Source: Ceriagrion tenellum | Taxonomy: Eukaryota; Arthropoda; Insecta; Odonata; Coenagrionidae | Length of the DNA: 64,000 nucleotides | Reading direction: 5' to 3' | Assembly (NCBI GenBank): GCA_963169105.1 | Contig: OY720643.1 | Span: forward strand, 85,295,696 to 85,359,695 | Part shown: positions 61,211 through 64,000 of the stretch, one piece after another | How positions within the stretch are numbered: the first letter of the stretch is position 1 | Layout: each line of letters starts with the position of its first letter | The notes under the pieces: model-generated | The model's input: the letters and a program-made list of their open reading frames with translations, nothing else | Told to the model about the DNA's origin: nothing | Databases searched by the model: none | Position numbers and translations under genes: made by a program

Positions 61211-62185
61211 TTAAGGTAGTCCGAGCGAAAAATCATTTTACATAGAAATCAATGGATTTGGTCTCATATTATAGAAGAATATCTCACTTATCCAATGACA
61301 CCAAAAATTCTACCCCTCACCACATTACTTTCGGAGATATTTTCCAAAAAATACCAGTCCTTTTACATGGGAAATGGTACGTGTATGCACTCCAGAGAGA
61401 CCTTATTTACAAAGTGAGGTATTTCTAACACTTAGATGTCGTAAAAAAACTAACAGAGTGTAGCTCGTATGTTTTCTCAACTATTATTGAAAATTAATCA
61501 TATTGTCACCACAGTAGGTTCTATCTATTAATGGTGCAATATTATAGTTTTATGCGGCAGGAATTGTAAGTAATTAAATGAAAATGTCTTAATAAGTCTT
61601 CAACTTGATTATTTATTTCACGCGGTGCGTTTGAAACTCATTCAAAACGGAAGGTTTTGAGCAAAGTAAAAGAAGGAAGATCGCTCCTAAAGGAAATAAG
61701 GAAAAGGAAAGGAAACTGGTTGGGCCATGTGATGAGAGGGAAAAGTATAATAACTGTGGCACTTGAGGGTTCAATTGAAGGAAAGAAAAAGAGAGGAAGG
61801 AGAAGAATTAAATTGGTGGATCAGGTGAAGAACATCAGCTATGATGAAGCAAAGAAGAAAGCTCGGGACAGAAGCGGATGGAGACAGCAGTGGTGTACGG
61901 GACCTGCCAGCAGGCAGAACACCAGATGATGATGATGAGTAGGTTCTTGGGTATTGCAAAAAACCTTCCGTTTTGAAGGAGTTTCAAACGCACCGAGTGA
62001 AGTTGAAGACTTATTTAGATATTTTCATTTAATCACTTACAATTCCTGCCGCATAAAACTATAATATTGCACCATTAATAATGCAATATTTAATTGATGT
62101 GTCCTACAGCTGATGAAATTAAAACGTATAATTAGAATGTGATCTCTTTTGTGACTAGGTAACTATCTCGCTCGGACTACCTTAA
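61211..62185. mobile_element. Foldback DNA element with 18-bp perfect TIRs, carrying a LINE insertion
   Basis: TTAAGGTAGTCCGAGCGA (61211-61228) is exactly complementary to 62168-62185. Inner arms of about 120 bp, 61530-61657 and 61958-62081, are also complementary, meeting at ACGGAAGGTTTT / AAAACCTTCCGT. A LINE fragment occupies the loop. TTAA at the outer ends could be the target-site duplication or part of the TIR, so the superfamily is open. The single-arm copy at 58977-59160 shows the family is repeated. Confidence 0.85.
61657..61936 (+). pseudogene. C-terminal fragment of a LINE ORF with GAT-repeat tail
   Basis: A 90-codon frame reads KRKGNWLGHVMRGKSIITVA, then EGSIEGKKKRGRRRIKLVDQ, then YDEAKKKARDRSGWRQQW and a stop at about 61927. 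The order W.GH.MR, LEG.IEGK..RGR.R..L.D, A.DR..WR is the conserved tail of R1/R4-type LINE polyproteins, the same class as 46721-46958. It is followed by (GAT)n at 61924-61936, a typical simple-repeat tail. RT and endonuclease are absent; the frame is intact but 5'-truncated. Confidence 0.82.
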
Positions 62186-62710
62186 ATTGGCTTTGATACG
62201 CTCACACAAATGGTAAGTATATGCTCTCACGCAATCATGATCGCCTTAATGCCAACACTTTTGTTAAACTAACTGGACCGTGTGGGAATCGCAAATTACT
62301 CTTTTATTTGGAACGAATTTGCTCTCACTTGAACAATGGTCATTTATGTGCGGATTAATTTCCAAATGACTCTCCTTATTTTCAGTGAGACATCCTGGAA
62401 TTTCAGTGTAAATTCCTGGATGACTTCATGATTTCTATTTGACGGCATAAACTATAATTAGATTTGAAAAACTTTTTGGTAAATGGGCATCTATGCACTC
62501 TCACAAATGGTTACCGTAAATTCAAACGCAACCATAATCCTCTTTATTTGTGCCGCTTATATAAAGCATTTCGGAGCATGCAGGAATTACTTAAAATACT
62601 TTAATCTTGGAACGAATTCACTCTCACTTGGGAATTGTTTATTTATTAGGACAAGTTTCCAATTAATCCTTCATATTGTCAGTGTTGATTTCTGCTGGGT
62701 GGTAACTTAA
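62186..62710 (+). repeat. Degenerate tandem repeat, unit about 297 bp
   Basis: 62195-62395 and 62490-62693 align at an offset of roughly 295-298: CTCACACAAATGGT / CTCTCACAAATGGT, ACGCAATCATGATC / ACGCAACCATAATC, GGAACGAATT..CTCTCACTTG and the TTTCCAA...TTTTCAGTG / TGTCAGTG blocks. The copies are old. The right 29-bp repeat (62428-62456) lies between them. Confidence 0.65.
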
Positions 62711-64000
62711 GTAAGTGGTGCGAAATTAAATGGTGAAATTTATTTCTACAGAATGGTCCCAAAAGCTCTGCCGCATATAACAGTTGTAAAGTTCATAAAA
62801 ACTCATACGATATGATGAATAAAACTGACATAGCTGATCTTTCAGCTGAGCTACTCCTTATTTTGTTCAGAAAACTATTTACCTGAAAACACCATATGTG
62901 CCTTAACGCATGAATGAATAAAAATGTCTTATTCAACCTAATTTATCAATGAATTTGTGATTGAATTTTAGATCATAGAATTTGTTGGAGTATATCTTTA
63001 CAAAGTTAGAGGTGACCTTGTTTGTCATGGGCCATGGTCATATGTTAGCTTTCCCTCCTCTCAGAGGGTCAGGAACTAAATGTCCTTCATACGCAGCCTC
63101 AACCTAGCCTCTGTTATTATTCAAGGAGTCTTTTCCGTGGACCCTTTAGTAAGCGTCCATTTCCTTCTGAATACCTTGCCTCATGGTTTTTCTCCGACGC
63201 CGAACCCCGTGCCCCTGAACTTTATAAACTGTCTCTCACGTCGCCTACAGCATGAATTTTGTTTCCTGCTGCCACTGTCATTTTTTGCTCGCTACCTCTT
63301 ACTCAGCGCTCGGGGAGTTTTTTTTAACTGCCTTTTTTCATTCATCGGCTTCGTTTGGTCAGCGATATTTTGCTCGACGTTCCCCGCAAACCAGTGACCT
63401 TTCTTCTCGCTTATTTTGTTATGACCTATTATTAAGAAATCTTTCCGCTTCCTTGGCATGCTGTGCGAATAGCGGTCTGAAGTTTTAATTATTTTCCTAG
63501 CTTATTTTACGTGCCAATACAAAGACAGGTATCTAGGATCTTGCCCTTGCAAAATAATTCAAGGCACCGCCTCCAGAAATTTGCTTTTCGTTTGGCTGAG
63601 GGTGAACACGTGAACGTTTGTAAAGGAAGGCAGAATGAAAAATAATTTGTAAGGGCAGGCACGTAATGATGTAGGAACTTTCGTAAGCTTGTGAGTGGGA
63701 CATTACCATCAATTATTTAGGCTTATTGTCGTTGCCTTCCTAGCATTTCAAAACATATTTCCAAATATTTTTTATCGCCGACGAATATTTCATGTAGATA
63801 ATATTTAGCAGGAATAGTTTCATGCAAACTTAGTTTCACTTAAATTATCTCATTTAATTCAACATCGGGAGCCTGCCTTTTATTTCACTCATTTTAAGCG
63901 CGTGTGCATTAAAAATTAAAGGCTTCATGTGAAGAAATATACGACGACATGAATGTAAAAATTTAGGAGCATTTTTTATATATTTTATATATCGATATTA
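62711..64000. other. No feature identified
   Basis: AT-rich with a C/T-rich patch at 63060-63420. A 105-codon Leu/Phe/Ser-rich frame there reflects that composition and has no recognised domain. Confidence 0.45.

Noticed and set aside
61211..61228. Second piggyBac element because TTAA lies at the TIR ends
   Set aside because: The termini after TTAA begin GGTAG rather than CCC/CCY, and TTAA could be part of the palindromic TIR; superfamily left open.
62880..62900. Minus-strand recursive splice site (TTTTCAG/GTAAAT)
   Set aside because: The pyrimidine tract is short and the donor is weak; it lacks the downstream second donor seen at 487 and 54751.

Overview
This window reads as intergenic or intronic DNA from an animal with a large, AT-rich, repeat-laden genome, most likely an arthropod and probably an insect. 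I see no bacterial gene organisation, no ribosomal RNA, no canonical tRNA and no CRISPR array. Uninterrupted reading frames are almost all under 130 codons. The longer ones sit in GC-richer patches where several frames on both strands are open together, which is what composition alone produces. The arthropod suggestion rests on the retrotransposon types (CR1/jockey-like LINE ends, tRNA-derived SINEs, foldback elements) and is an inference.

No host protein-coding gene can be annotated with confidence. Two sites on the plus strand, near 487 and 54751, have a pyrimidine tract and CAG directly abutting GTAAGT, with a second strong 5' splice site 44-54 nt downstream. This is the layout of recursive ('ratchet') splice sites, so all or most of the window may lie inside one very long plus-strand intron. 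A possible small exon at 8774-8891 is much weaker.

The recognisable content is mobile DNA. One LINE family leaves five 3' ends: plus strand at 3236-3522 and 4948-5000; minus strand at 19526-19820, 35586-36346 and 45917-46545. The last two retain broken reverse-transcriptase C-terminal coding. A second LINE type leaves C-terminal fragments at 46721-46958 and 61657-61936. DNA-transposon-like elements include a TTAA-flanked piggyBac-type MITE (24194-24496) and a 613-bp TIR element with a 5-bp duplication (57460-58082). Two loci (43586-44069 and 58425-58680) carry the same composite of two tRNA-like SINE heads pointing in opposite directions.

The most distinctive feature is a set of long palindromes: 16841-17000, 28421-28745, 49058-49891, 54146-54287, 56177-56728 and 61211-62185. 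Several of the first four carry a CTGAAGA / stem / GAAAC-like core at the fold, reminiscent of the hammerhead-ribozyme motifs known from Penelope-like retroelements. Around 58.6-62.7 kb, repeats are nested and duplicated: a 305-bp direct duplication, a half-palindrome, a LINE inside a foldback, and degenerate 300-bp repeats. The rest, especially 5.0-13.6 kb, 36.4-39.2 kb, 50-54 kb and 62.7-64 kb, shows nothing I can identify.
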